A stretch of 64,000 bases of DNA from Rutidosis leptorrhynchoides (taxonomy: Eukaryota > Streptophyta > Magnoliopsida > Asterales > Asteraceae): assembly GCF_046630445.1 (NCBI RefSeq), contig NC_092338.1, forward strand, positions 149,034,501 through 149,098,500, read 5' to 3'. The notes beneath the pieces were generated by a model. It was not told the origin of the DNA. It saw only the letters and a list, made by a program, of their open reading frames with translations, and made no database searches. Of the stretch, positions 35,990 through 48,404 are shown one piece after another. The translations under genes and the position numbers were made by a program. Every line of letters begins with the position of its first letter. Position 1 is the stretch's first letter.

Positions 35990-36850
35990 AATGATCCTTT
36001 GGGCTCATGTGGTATGGTATAACCAGTGCATCCCTAAACATGCTTTGCTCCTTTTGTTAGCCATGGAAAAGTTGCTTAAAACTCAAAATAAGTTTTCGAT
36101 AATGAAACAGAGCCCAGATGTACAATGTGTGTTTTGTAAGAATCAACAAGACACTCAGGATCATCTACAACAACAACAACAACAACAAAACCCAATACCA
36201 CATCGTTGGTGTATGGGGGAGGTGAGATGTAGACAATCCTTCCTCTAACGGATAGAGAGATTGCTTTCGAGTGGACCTCCGACCAAAAAGTAGAAAATTT
36301 TTATTTTAAGAAATAAAATAGAATTAAAAAATTAAATTAAACAAAGAAATTAAATAAAATTGAATAAAAATAAAATAAAATAAAATAAAGACGCCATGAA
36401 AATAGTAAAAATCAAATTTTCATGGGTTTTAAATCCTGCCTGAAATTCACTTTAAGCTCTAGGGGTCAGTCAAGTCGCCAATAAATCAACGCTTGCTGTC
36501 GACTAACTAGAGCCGTACTCCAGCCAACGGTTGAAAAAAAAAAAAAAAAAAAAAAAAAAGAGCTAGGACAGCTACAGTAAACGATAAGCATATATAAACA
36601 CATATATAAACATGAATACACTCAGGATCATCTGTTTTGAATATTTGTATGCTAAACAAGTGTGGTCAAAAATAAAGTTACTGACAGATATGAGACATTA
36701 TTAGCGAAGTGCAAGCTCGATTGGAGGACAACTATGCTTGGAGTGTTATCAGTCGTCTAGTATTAGCAGCATCGTGTAGTATATACGGTCAGAGATAAAC
36801 TCGTAGTATTTAAAAACGATGCACGATATGTGAAAGAACCTCTGTAAGGT
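35990..36850 (+). mobile_element. Second LINE fragment, split by a SINE-like insertion
   Basis: 35990-36166 encodes Val-Val-Trp-Tyr, Pro-Lys-His-Ala, Leu-Lys-Thr-Gln and Cys-Val-Phe-Cys-Lys-Asn, the zf-RVT pattern of LINE ORF2. After the insertion the same pattern goes on at 36634 (Tyr-Ala-Lys-Gln-Val-Trp-Ser-Lys) with a frameshift. The right limit is uncertain. Confidence 0.6.
36167..36617 (-). mobile_element. SINE-like retroposon (451 bp) with (TTG)n tail and 16-bp target duplication
   Basis: The perfect direct repeat ACACTCAGGATCATCT at 36151-36166 and 36618-36633 flanks the insertion. Read on the minus strand it ends in a TTG repeat (tail at 36167-36189). Before the tail is a segment with CTCCCCCATACACC and a TCTCTCTATCC stretch that I associate with plant SINEs of the Au type with TTG tails. 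It is longer than usual for such SINEs. A T run and an unassigned 5' part (36390-36617) suggest a composite. Confidence 0.75.
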
Positions 36851-36954
36851 TGTGTTTAAAATTGTACGCCTTAGTTATTTAACGTGAAGTTCAAGCCAAT
36901 GTGAAGAGAACAATTGAGTTGTGGAATACTGGCTGATTCAAATGACGGTTGCAA

Positions 36955-37115
36955 CACAAGGGCAGCGGTCTAGTGTTAAAGACTTGGTCCGTAAGGGTCA
37001 AAATACTTAAACATCTCAATATCGAATTCTAAGAGCAAACAAATATCTCTTTTAGGTTGCAGTCCGATTACTCTGGGCTACCCACAAAGCAAGTGATCAC
37101 CCTATAATTAGTTCT
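36955..37115 (+). mobile_element. Degraded SINE copy
   Basis: 37055-37105 (TCTGGGCTACCCACAAAGC and flanks) matches the body of the SINE at 38908-39117 (about 39030-39065). The head with its tRNA boxes is eroded. Confidence 0.5.
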
Positions 37116-37228
37116 CAAAGTCAATTGGATATACTCCGGTTAGTCGGAAAAAATGATGGTAGCAAGAATAGGTAATGTTAAGGCAAGGTTAATAATTGTT
37201 TCAAATTGATATATGCAGAGTGTTAACC

Positions 37229-37398
37229 CTTCATCTAAAACACAAAGTCTTATAAATAGTACCTCATTCGTGCTTAAAACATTTGTACATGAAACTTCAA
37301 TTGTTGTACATAAATCTTTTATCTAAAAGACAGTCTTATGAATAGTACCCCCTTCGTGCTTAAAACATTTGTACATGAAGCTTCAATTGTTGTACACA
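37229..37398. repeat. Two tandem copies of about 84 bp
   Basis: Both copies contain CGTGCTTAAAACATTTGTAC and CTTCAATTGTTGTACA, with small differences. No ORF. Confidence 0.8.
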
Positions 37399-37670
37399 CA
37401 AGGACTCCACATTAAGAAATAACCATCGGGAAATTCAGGGGGTGAAACGAAAATTACTTTGGGTAAAATTGAAACTTCATAGGGGTGCAAAGGTAAAATT
37501 CAGGGGGCCAAAAGGTAACTTCTCTATTTTTCATAAAACCCCCCACTAAACCTACCGAAATTTTTGACGGACTTTATCTCTTCGTTGGACTAGAGTTATG
37601 TTTCACAGACATAACCGTTAAACACGAAATAATTTTACGAACTAAACACAATAAGTTATATTCAAAACGG

Positions 37671-37703
37671 AGCTCCGACGCAAAGCGAGAGCTCTTCAAC
37701 TAG
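37671..37703 (+). mobile_element. Probable Helitron 3' end
   Basis: The hairpin AGCTC..CGC-AAA-GCG..GAGCT (37671-37694) is followed by CTAG (37700-37703) and T. This agrees with the hairpin-plus-CTRR terminus of plant Helitrons. The 5' TC end could not be placed. Confidence 0.5.
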
Positions 37704-37704
37704 T

Positions 37705-38890
37705 TTAATCTAAAACTAATGAATGGTTGATTTGGAAATCTCTATTTGAGACCCAAATTAATCTCTATAAAATACAACTTGAGACCTTGTTTACATTCCA
37801 CACTATATGCCAACATAACAAACGCTGTACGTCAACATGACAAACATATCCTAATACATTGTCGAAATCAAAAGTTCTTTGGTCTAGCGATGTCAAAATA
37901 CCTTGTCAATTGTGAGGTTATGAGTTCGAATCCTGGACTATTTGTGATCCAACATCTGGATTTATTACAACTTTCAGCATAATCTATGATTTAACATGTA
38001 TTCCATGTGCAGGTTTTAGCACAATTGCTTTACTCGTTTAATGTTAAGAATGATTACAACTTCCTTGACTTGGGGACGATTGCGGTGTACACATGTGAAC
38101 ATGAACACTCACAATATATAAATATATCTATGTTCTTGACTCTAAATTTTAATTACCTATTGGAGTTGTACCTTTGTCTTATCTCAATAAGGATTTGTGT
38201 AATCCTAAGGCAATATATTTATATAGGGTCGAAATATTTAATTAAGAAAGTATTTACACCATTCAAAGGTTGATCCGGTCATTCTCTATACCCTATATCC
38301 AACAATTGTGCGTACCTGAAATTGTTCTTACAGAAAGATTATTTGTAAACCAAGAAGTTAACATAAATCAAAATGTTAAATCATATACTCATAATGAGTT
38401 GTATACTTGTAGCTGAGTTGATAGTAGACCGCCTCTTTTAGGTCATTCGAATGGATCTCAAATCGCTCCAACAAACTCTCCTTAGATCGGAATCAATGGC
38501 TTTTTAACACAAGCATTTTCGATGATCATGGATAGTTTACAAGAAAATCTAATGCTTGTTATGTTTATATGAATCCTAGTATCCTGTTTAGGTTCTTATA
38601 AGGCATTGCCTCATATGCCTTCATGTATCTTGCTTTGTTATTTTAATAAAATGATGTTTTGCCTTAAAATAAAAATAAAAATAAAAATAAAAATATGTAC
38701 TCGTATACGCAAAATGTATTGTTGAAATTTTCTACATTGACTCATTGATCACCTAATGTTGTTTAGCATCGTGGAAGTGTGGGGAGGAGGTGGAAGTAAA
38801 TATATAGGGTAGGAGTAAAATTAAGAAAATGTACTTTTGGAATAAAAAATACCGCAAACAGTAGGAAAGAATGACAAGGATTTAAACAAT
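37705..38890. other. Non-coding repeat debris
   Basis: A tRNA-like SINE head remnant lies at about 37880-37940 (B box GAGTTCGAATCC). An A-rich AAAAAT microsatellite at 38668-38697 follows sequence resembling a LINE 3' end. The small frames here have no recognisable product. Confidence 0.45.
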
Positions 38891-38907
38891 ATAATAATTA
38901 TAATATA

Positions 38908-39117
38908 TAAACCAAGTTGGTGGTGGTGGAGTGGACAAGGGCCTACCCCTTTAACAAGGGGATCATGGGTTCAAATCCATGCAAGCAATTAAAAACCTCA
39001 TCTTGGCCACGGAGGTTCACCCGCGATGACTCCGGGCTGCCCGCAAAGCGGGTAGTCGCCCTGGAATATAGTCGACTCGAGGAGGAAACCCAGGCTAAAA
39101 TAAAAAAATAAAAAATA
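38908..39117 (+). mobile_element. tRNA-derived SINE with perfect 15-bp target duplication
   Basis: It has an A-box-like TGGAGTGGACAAGG near 38927 and the B box GGTTCAAATCC at 38968-38978, the two internal pol III promoter elements. A conserved body follows, then an A/T-rich tail. The target duplication AATAATTATAATATA is at 38893-38907 and 39118-39132. It is apparently a complete, fairly young copy. Confidence 0.88.
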
Positions 39118-39977
39118 AATAATTATAATATAATACCGACACCGAGTAAACAATATATGAGACAGCTCAACATCTCTTGAATTTGAATACAACAAGAGTT
39201 ATAGGTTCGCGCGTTGCTGCTATAAGATTTATGCGATTTTAACGTAAGCTATTGATTCTTCATGTTTTTTGGAGCATACTACTTCTTTTTCTTTACCCCT
39301 TTAGTCTGCTTCAGCCCCCATATATGAATTTTTTTCATCGAGATCGAGGCATTCATACTTGCAATCGGCTTTTAGCTGTGGGATGCTTTGATACTTCGGA
39401 GGCAGCCTCTAAATCACATCGGTTATGCGTTTGCTAAACAATACATAGATATTAGTCAATAATATATATAAAAAAAATAGAAGTTTTTCAAATTTAAAGT
39501 AACTCAGTCAACCATGTCCTCCTGGTATCTTGAAGAAAAAGTAAGTAAAAGTAGATGACAGTATGAGACAAAGTTTTACGGATTTACCGAAAGCGGAGCA
39601 GACAACATGGGCAACTGCAGCCAACAATATATATATCGTATAAGAGATATAACTACATTACATTACAACACAAATATAAAACATAACATACAAAATAAAC
39701 AAATATTACCTGGTGTATTTTTTTCTATCGTCGCAAAATCGGATAGAAGTTGTAGTAGAGGATCTAGTAACAGTTGGAATCAAATATTGTTCAACATTTT
39801 CAGCATCGAAGTTATATTAAAAGATAGATGAAGTTTAGAAGCACCGGACATTGATTGTTAAGCCAAACCTGCACAAAGCTAAAACTTATGAAAAAAAATA
39901 TATTATACGAAAATAGACACATTAGCCTAACAAAACATAACTAAACCACAAATCCACCCAAATTGATACCCAGAGAA

Positions 39978-40089
39978 CTATATTGCTTTTGGCACTCCAT
40001 TTGTTCAAATAAAAATAGACCCAATGTTTAAACTTTCTATGAACACATCATAGCTTTTCATAAAAAATGGAGTGCCAAAATCAATATAG
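39978..40089. repeat. Short inverted repeat (hairpin) element
   Basis: Two 25-base arms (39978-40002 and 40065-40089) are complementary with one mismatch, separated by 62 bases. It could be a small MITE or a small-RNA hairpin; no clear target duplication. Confidence 0.65.
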
Positions 40090-40118
40090 CTTTTCATAAG
40101 TTCATAACTCTGTTGGTT

Positions 40119-40210
40119 GATAAGATCTTGTAGCATTAGTTTCTTTGGAACTTCCATTTGGCATGATAAGATCTTGTAGCATTAGTTTCTTTGGAACTTC
40201 CATTTGGCAT
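40119..40210. repeat. Perfect 46-bp tandem duplication
   Basis: Units 40119-40164 and 40165-40210 are identical by eye (each starts GATAAGATCTTGTAGC). Confidence 0.9.
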
Positions 40211-40894
40211 ACATTTCATCTCCTGCATATCAGTAATCATTAAAAACTTTATCATAGTTAGGTATGGAATTGGTTTTTAACACAGGTGGAAACGTGGGTT
40301 GGGCAACGGGTCAAAACAGTAATATATGATATGGGTTGGTTTTACCCTAAACACTTTTTCCCAAACATAAAATGGGTCATTCAGAAACAATCAGAGTGGA
40401 GGTGATTTTACCCTAAACACTTTACCCTAAAATGTTCAATTTGGTTCTCGGGTCAAAACTTGTAAGTGATGTTTCTCGGTTAGGTTCAGACATTGAAATT
40501 TGCATAATGATACTAATATGGTTCATCCAGAAACAATCAAAGTAGAGGTGGTAATGTTGACCCATTTTCTTATACAAATGGGTCAATTTGGTTTATATTT
40601 TAACTATAGATTACTACATTCATACAGAATAGTTAGCTTATAAGGGGCATGAGTCACTGGGTCAAACATCAACATAATGGTACTTTTGTGCAAAAAACTC
40701 ACATTTGTATTCAAAATGTTACATTATCATTTGATCATATATCATATATTTTTGTAATTTAGAAATACAGGTGGTTAAAAACTTGGACATTTAGTGTTTC
40801 GGGGCAACTTAGCCTCACCCTTTTAGACCAGTACCAAAAATAACAGATGCATTACCTGACCCACCCATTTTCCATTTTTACTTAAACTGCATAC

Positions 40895-41901
40895 CTGCAA
40901 TACAACAGACACATCAAATAAAGTATATGGGTGAGCTTGTAATGCAGGTTGGGTTCCTCCTTCTACTGCTTGCCGAGCCAACTCGGGAAATGTAACTTCT
41001 AACCAAGAAATTGTCATGTCAGCATTACTAACAGCTTTTGACTTATTAGCTTTAAGTCCAAATGTCTGAGCATCACTATATATCTCCAATACAGACTCGC
41101 ATTTATACACACTGTATCAGAAAAAACATAAAATAATAAAAATTATAGTTTTCAATTGCATATGTTTCCATCTAGATTGAAAAGTAACACATACAATAGC
41201 AACTCACCTCCCAATAGAAACCACTGGACATAGGATATAAATTGCACCATCACTAAATAAAACAAAAACCTGCAGAAAAAAACATACATCAATAATTGTA
41301 GTTCGTCAATCAATATAACAAACACACATTACATTGCACGGTAATGAAACATTTAACATACACTGAACCGGTTCCACAAATGATCACCGCCAAAAGAAAA
41401 GTCAACGAGACATATTTACAAAGCATTTCTTAATCTTCCAAGTTCAGCCGACTGTATATGATACTCCTGCTTTGGTTGTTCAAGAGCGGATGACAAATCA
41501 TAAAGCCTACATAATACAAAACAATACAGCTTATATAACACTAAAATTGTTCAATTCGATTAAAATTGAATACAGCTCATACAACACTCAAAACAATAAC
41601 CATATATAAACAATGTCGCACCTAAAAACTGAATCTGAAGATAAAATTCCAAGATGAGTATCACTATAAGGGTGCCAAGAAACTTTCAGTGTCCTTATAG
41701 AATTGTTTTTAATAGAATAAAGATCAGACCGAACAGAAACCGTCCTGCAATATGTTTGAATAGTATGAACACCAAACGTGTTGTAACAAATATTAGTAAT
41801 TTAGAAATATTGAAACACAAAGTTTATATATTATCACCTGCAAACAACAGGAGAAGAAGGTTCATCGGTGTTATAGCCGTTGAAGAAGTTTTTTTACTCC
41901 T
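40895..41901 (-). pseudogene. NUP88/MOS7-like nucleoporin fragment, cut by an LTR
   Basis: Five minus-strand exons can be laid out with GT-AG introns: 41901-41838, 41744-41622, 41506-41362, 41269-41208, 41111-40895. The product matches plant NUP88 (MOS7 in Arabidopsis), a nuclear pore protein needed for nuclear retention of immune signalling proteins. Seen motifs include Ser-Trp-His-Pro..Asp-Thr-His-Leu-Gly-Ile-Leu, Asp-Phe-Ser-Phe-Gly-Gly-Asp-His-Leu-Trp, Ile-Tyr-Ile-Leu-Cys-Pro-Val-Val and Trp-Leu-Glu-Val-Thr-Phe-Pro. A TAA at 41416-41418 breaks the third exon in frame. The first exon is cut by the LTR of element D, and its reading frame next to the cut contains a stop. The C-terminal half of the gene is not found to the left. 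I call it a pseudogene fragment; the N-terminal exons may lie beyond the nest. Confidence 0.8.
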
Positions 41902-44774
41902 TGTGATGCCCCGTACAAAACCATCGTGTACGAATCATCAACAACAGGATCATTACAAGGTCAAACACTATATGCGTTTTCAAAACAAGTTGCATTCATG
42001 ATAAAAGGTGACGTCATAAACAACGTCAAATGTTTTACATCCAAAAGTATGCTTCTATGAACGGAAGCAAGTAATAATAGTACGTGACCCTCAGGTCGTT
42101 ACAAATCATAGTTTCAAAAGTATTAAAGTTATGAATGCAAGATAAACAGTTCATGCGGTGATAACTCTAGAGCAGCGGGTGTCTACAGCAAGACTAGTAC
42201 ACAGCGGAAGCAACCTTAAGCACCTGAGAAAAACATGCTTAAAAACGTCAACACAAAGGTTGGTGAGCTATAGTTTAAGTATAACAGTATGTAAGGTAGG
42301 CCACGAGATTTCAGTGCTACAAAGAGCGTTTCAAAACAGTATGATAAAGTATATGTTTACCGTGGGCACTTGGTAACTAACTTAACGTTTATACCCCCTG
42401 AAAGTACACTTGGCAAGTGCGTATGTATACGAAGTATTAAACACTCGTTAAATGCTAGCGCTACTAGCCCGAGTGGGGATGTCAAACCCTATGGATCCAT
42501 ATCTAAGATTCGCGTTCACTGGTTCAAAAACCAATGACTAAACGTTACCGATCTAAAGGGAATGTTTATGCCGTTGTATAACCCACACATATATAAGTTC
42601 AAGTACTCGTGCCTAGTATGTAAAACGTAAAATGCGCATGTATTCTCAGTTCCCAAAATAGTTAAAGTAAAAAAGGAATGCTATAACTCACAATGATAAA
42701 GTAGCGGTAAAGTCGAGTCGGGAAATAAGCAAGTACGTAGGTCCGGAAAGTCCTCAACCTAAGTCAAATAGTACTAAGTCAGTAAATCGTCCAAATAGGT
42801 TTAAAAGTATGTAAATAAGGTCTTAAAGGTCATCATCATTCATCATCAAACAAAAGGTGTAAAGTAAGTTTCGTTCTAGAAAAGAGTTTAAAACAAAGGC
42901 TGACTTCGGTCAGTCACCACGGCCTCTATACCTACTGAAATAAGGTTAGACCAGTGGCCATGGCTCCGTATATGAGTCCTTTAGTTGTGGTAAAAATCCC
43001 AGAAGCAAACTCGTCTTCGTTTGACCGTGGCGACGGTCTAAGTACGAGTAGGTCAGAATTTTCAGCACAACGTTAAAGGACATGGTGACGTTCGGAGGAC
43101 CATAAATCCTAAACCGTAACTCGGATTAAGACGAGTCCTAAATGAAAAGTTATCTAATCGAACAGAGCTAACTAAATATCAACATTACAGTAGCCCAGGT
43201 CGTACTGATCAGACCCAGAAACAGTAAAACAGTAGGTTCCGGTGGGTTCTTGGGTTCGATGCTTATCACGGTTCCCATCCTTGATGCATATAGCTTCAAG
43301 TGTACAACTCGTTGATGTGTTTGCATCATCTTAACCAGGGTTTCACCATCATAACACTTGTGTAAGTCCAAGACATGTAGCACAACTCATTTAAGTGCTG
43401 CAAGTGTTTTGATGAACCAAAGTTACATCAAAGTCTTAGATTTAACACATACATGAAATATAAAAGCAATATTGAACTACAAACTTGAATGTAAACTAAC
43501 TAATCAAGATCTTAAGATGTAGAACATAGTTCTTAGTTAGATCTTGAAGATCCAAGACCCAAAAGTCTAGATCTAAAGTTATTAAGTTAAATCTAACACA
43601 AGTGTACCAAGTTATAATTAAAGAAAGCTAACTTACATGTTCTTGAACTTTTAAAGTTAACTTTTAGTTCAAGATTAATGAGATCAAAGTTACTAGTAAC
43701 ACTTGACCAATCTTAACCAACAAACATGAATTTAAAGTGCATAATATAAAGAAACAAGCTAAGTAAACAAGTAACTAGTTCATGGGTTGTTCATACTTTA
43801 AAGATTCAAACCAAAGTTTGATCTTTAAGAATGTAAACTTTAAATTTACAAACATGACTTACAAGTAATGATTCTACAACCATGAACTTAAAATATTTTA
43901 ACATATTAAGTGTAGAACATAAACTAGAAAGTTTATGTTCTTGTGTGTTCTTGTAAATACAAGATAAATGAAGAACAAACTAACAAGTTTGGTTCTTGAA
44001 AACTAGTAAGTAAATAACTACAACTAACAAGTAATCAACAACAAACAAAGATGATGATGATGAGAGTAGCTTGCTACGGTTTTTCAAAGAAAAGGAGAAG
44101 AGAAGAAAGTTCAAGTTACTTACAAATCCCTGAGAGAAAAAAAAAGAGAAATGTTTGAGAGAATGTAAGTGTGTTTTGAGAATGAGAGAAATGTGAGTAA
44201 GTAAGTAATGAAATTTGAAAACCAAAACTCTCCTTATTGATGTCAAAACCGACGGTTTGTAGAGGGAGAAGGGGGAGGGATTTGTCCACAAGATCATTGT
44301 ATGTAAAGACTTCAAAAGTTGGTTATTTGGTGTATGTGCATGGGGAGAACAAGTAACTAGATTCTTTAAGTCTTAAACTAACTAGTTAATCCTTAATGTG
44401 ATACTTACATGTGTGTTGGGTTAAAAAGCCCATTATGATATAGGGTGGGCTTATAAGCCCAAGTATGTATGTAAGTAACAAGTTAAATAAATAAGCCCAA
44501 GTCCAAATAAATAATAATCCAATAAAAGCCCAAATAATTAACTAGTAACTTTAGTTAATTAAAATGATTAATAAAACTTAATCATGAATGTAAATAATAT
44601 CTGAAAATATTATTCGTATAATGTACGTGTGTCACAAAGATGTTTCGGGCATTTAAAGTCAAGTATGATCAATCATGGTAACAAGTAAATGTAATAACAT
44701 ACATTCGTTAAATCACAAGTATTAATAATAATAATTATTAATAAATAAACGTTGGAAAATCCAGGGTCGTTACA
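41902..44774 (-). repeat. 3' LTR of chromovirus D (2,873 bp)
   Basis: On the minus strand it starts TGTAACGACCCTGG and ends GGGGCATCACA. It lies next to the polypurine tract on its right, which fixes it as the 3' LTR. Small frames inside (for example 43980-44315) have no recognisable product. Confidence 0.88.
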
Positions 44775-44815
44775 TTACCCACCTGTTAAAGAAAATTTCG
44801 TCCCGAAATTTTAAG
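44775..44815 (-). promoter_or_regulatory. Polypurine tract of chromovirus D
   Basis: The reverse complement contains AACAGGTGGGTAA beside the inverted repeat AAATTTCG-GGA-CGAAATTT, as in the young chromovirus. Confidence 0.8.
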
Positions 44816-46333
44816 TTGAGGTAGATGGAGGAGTCGAAAAAAGGTGAGGATACTTCTGCATCATTTGATCCTCTCGTTCCCAAGTAAACTCAGGTCCTCG
44901 TTTGGCATTCCATCGTACTCGGACGATCGAAATCTTGTTGCGTTTCAAAGTTTTGATCTCACGATCCATAATTTCAACAGGCTCTTCCACGAAGTGGAGT
45001 TTGTCATCAATAGTAAGTTCTTCAAGTGGTATGATAAGTTCAGGTGCAGCAAGACACTTCTTCAAGTTTGACACGTGGAAGGTGGGATGAACTGAGCTCA
45101 ATTGTGCTGGTAGATCCAAACGGTAAGCAACGGGTCCAACACGCTCTAAAATTTCAAAAGGACCAATGTATCGTGGGTTTAACTTTCCACGTTTTCCAAA
45201 ATGGATCACACCTTTCCAAGGTGCAACCTTCAACATTACGCGGTCACCAACGTTGAATTCAAAGTCTTTACGTTTAAGATCGGCATAACTCTTTTGACGA
45301 TCGCGGGCAGTCTTAAGTCTCGCTTGGATCTGAGCAATCTTCTCCGTTGTTTCATGGACTACCTCGGGTCCGGTGATTTGCTTTTCACCTACTTCAGCCC
45401 AACAAATAGGATATCGGCACTTGCGGCCATACAATGCTTCAAAAGGTGCGGCATTAATGCTCGAGTGATAACCGTTGTTGTACGAGAATTCGGCTAACGG
45501 AAAATGCCTTTCCCAGGCCTTTCCAAAATCAATGACACATGCACGCAACATGTCTTCCAATGTCTGAATCGTTCGTTCACTTTGCCCGTCGGTCTGTGGG
45601 TGATAAGCAGTACTCATGTCGAGACGAGTTCCCATGGCTTCTTGTAAAGAACGCCAGAATCTAGAAGTAAAACGTGGATCGCGATCTGAGATGATCGATA
45701 AAGGTACACCATGACGAGATACAACCTCCTTGATGTACAGTTGAGCAAGTCTCTCCATTGTATCTGTTTCCTTCATCGCTAGAAAGTGTGCAGATTTGGT
45801 AAGACGGTCAACGATAACCCAGATGGTATCGTATCCGCCCACCGTCTTTGGTAGCTTGGTGATAAAATCCATCGTTATCCTTTCCCACTTCCATTGTGGG
45901 ATTTCCGGTTGTTGAAGTAAACCAGAGGGTCTTTGATGCTCGGCTTTAACCTTCGAGCAAGTCAAATACTTACTAAAATAAGTTGCAACGTCTTTCTTAA
46001 GATTCGGCCACCAATACTGTTCCTTAAGATCGTGGTACATTTTGCCCGCTCCCGGGTGAATCGAATATCTCGATTTGTGGGCTTCATCAAGTATAAGGTT
46101 CCGTAGATCTCCATAATAAGGTACCCAAATTCTTTCGGCATAACATCGGAGTCCAGTCTCCCTAACCTCGAATTGAGAGACAAGTATGTTCAAATGTTCA
46201 TGAGATATATTCTCCTCCTTGAGAGCCTCATCTTGGGCTACTCGGATCTGACCATTGAGATTCGAATGAATGGTGATGTTCAGTGCCCTAACACGAAGAG
46301 GTGCCGTCCTCTCCTTTCGGCTTAAAGCGTCAG
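44811..46333 (-). pseudogene. pol: Chromovirus D integrase and chromodomain
   Basis: The frame is open from the edge of solo LTR E to the stop at 44811. It encodes the RNase H end (Asp-Ala-Leu-Ser-Arg), integrase zinc finger ([11 protein letters not shown]), the D,D-35-E core with Ile-Ser-Asp-Arg-Asp and Thr-Asp-Gly-Gln-Ser-Glu-Arg, a GPY/F module and a C-terminal chromodomain. One Cys of the zinc finger (Phe-Ser-Lys-Tyr-Leu-Thr-Cys) is replaced by Tyr compared with the young copy. About 109 codons at the apparent N-terminus (46661-46334) are translated LTR E sequence and not part of the protein. Confidence 0.9.
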
Positions 46334-46801
46334 TGATAATGCTAAAAACGAACATATATCTCATAGCATTATCCCTCAAGAAAGACAAGCTTTTAGTTGC
46401 AACTGTTCTATTTACAAGTGATATTCGTTTAAATAATAAAAGGTGAAGACAAAAGACAGATTCGACAAATTGAAGACGCAAACGACCAAAAAGTTCAAAA
46501 GTACAAAATACAATCAAAGAGGTTCCAATTATTGATAAGAAACGTCTCAAAATTACAAGAGTACAAGATTCAAAACTCAAAGTACAGGATATTAAATTAT
46601 TCGCAAGGACGTTCGAAAATCCGAAACCGGGACCAGAGTCAACTCTCAACGCTCGACGCAACGGACTAAAAATTACAAGTCAACTATGCACATGAATATA
46701 ATATAATATATAATTAATTCTTAAAATTAATATATATATATTATATTATATTTAAAAACCGTCGGCTGAAGAAAACAACCAAATGTGGCTCTCCCCAGTT
46801 G

Positions 46802-46881
46802 GCCATGCGATCGCATGGCTTTGAAGGGCAAAGTTCATGCTATCGCATGAGGCTCTTTTCCAGCTCACAAGGCCTATAAAA
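46802..46881 (+). promoter_or_regulatory. Palindrome pair plus TATA box of LTR E
   Basis: The first palindrome (46802-46819, arms GCCATGCGA/TCGCATGGC) is perfect. The second (46836-46849, CATGC..GCATG) has one changed base; spacing is 16 bp. TATAAAA is at 46875-46881, 25 bp after the second palindrome. Transcription would start near 46905-46912. Confidence 0.7.
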
Positions 46882-46930
46882 CACGAGCTCTGGTGTACCA
46901 TATATGATATATCTTTCTCTCTATCTCGTA

Positions 46931-47035
<105 letters not shown>

Positions 47036-48404
47036 TTTAATTTTAATTTTAATTTTAATTCTAATAATAAGGATATGTTAGCGAATGTTGTAAGGGTGTA
47101 AGTCAAAATTCTGTTCGTGTAACGCTACGCTATTTTTAATCATTGTAAGTTATGTTCAACCTTTTTAATTTAATGTCTCGTAGCTAAGTTATTATTATGC
47201 TTATTTAATCCGAAGTAATCATGATGTTGGGCTAAAAATATTAAAATTGGGTAATTGGGCTTTGTACCATAATTGGGGTTTGGACAAAAGAACGACACTT
47301 GTGGAAATTAGACTATGGGCTATTAATGGGCTTTATATTTATTTAACTAAATGATAGTTTGTTAATTTTAATATAAAGATTTACAATTGGACGTCCCTAT
47401 AAATAACCATATACACTCGATCGGACACGATGGGCGGGGTATTTATATGTACGAATAATCGTTCATTTAACCGGACAAGGGAATGGATTAATAGTCTATG
47501 GAATTATTAAAACAGGGGTGAAATTATGTACAAGGGCACTTGGCATAATTGATAACAAAGTATTAAAACCTTGGGTTACACGCAGTCGATAACCTGGTGT
47601 AATTATTAAACAAAGTATTAAAATCTTGTTACAGTTTAAGTCCCCAATTAGTTGGAATATTTAACTTCGGGTATAAGGATAATTTGACGAGGATACTCGC
47701 ACTTTATATTTATGACTGATGGACTGTTATGGACAAAAACCAGATGGACATATTAAATAATCCAGGACAAAGGACAATTAACCCATGGGCATAAAACTAA
47801 AATCAACACGTCAAACATCATGATTACGGAAGTTTAAATAAGCATAATTCTTTTATTTCATATTTACTTTCCTTTATTTTATATTTAATTGCACTTCTAA
47901 TTATCGCACTTTAATTTATTGTTATTGTATTTAATTGCACTTTTAATTATCGTACTTTTTAATTATTGTATTTTATTTCATCGCATTTTTATTTATCGCA
48001 ATTTCATTATTGTTATTTACTTTACGCTTTAAATTAAGTTATATTTATTTTTATTATTTTACATTAGGTTTTAACTGCGACTAAAGTTTTAAAATCAACA
48101 AACCGGTCATTAAACGGTAAAAACCCCCTTTATAATAATAATATTACTTATATATATATATTTGTATTTTTATAAAATAAAACTAATATAGCGTTAAGCT
48201 TTGATTAAAAGATTCCCTGTGGAACGAACCGAACTTACTAAAAACTACACTACTGTACGATTAGGTACACTGCCTATAAGTGTTGTAGCAGGGTTTAAGT
48301 ATATCCATTCTATAAATAAATAAATATCTTGTGTAAAATTGTATCGTATTTAATAGTTTTTCATGTAAAAATAAGCTATTTTATATACACCTCGCATAAC
48401 ATCA

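Larger units (their letters stand above)
39133..40894. other. Intergenic stretch without a gene I can call
   Basis: It contains a 112-bp hairpin (39978-40089) and a 46-bp tandem duplication (40119-40210). Possible further exons of the NUP88-like fragment were sought leftwards of 40895 and none was recognised. A minus-strand frame near 39715-39790 is unassigned. Confidence 0.5.

Noticed and set aside
37897..37937. tRNA gene candidate (B box GAGTTCGAATCC)
   Set aside because: No cloverleaf could be drawn; more likely a SINE head remnant.
46334..46661. Antisense frame of about 110 codons present in both LTR E and LTR F (53136-53480)
   Set aside because: The LTRs are closely related overall, so a shared open frame is expected. 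No known motif; the frame merely fuses with the D integrase frame by chance.
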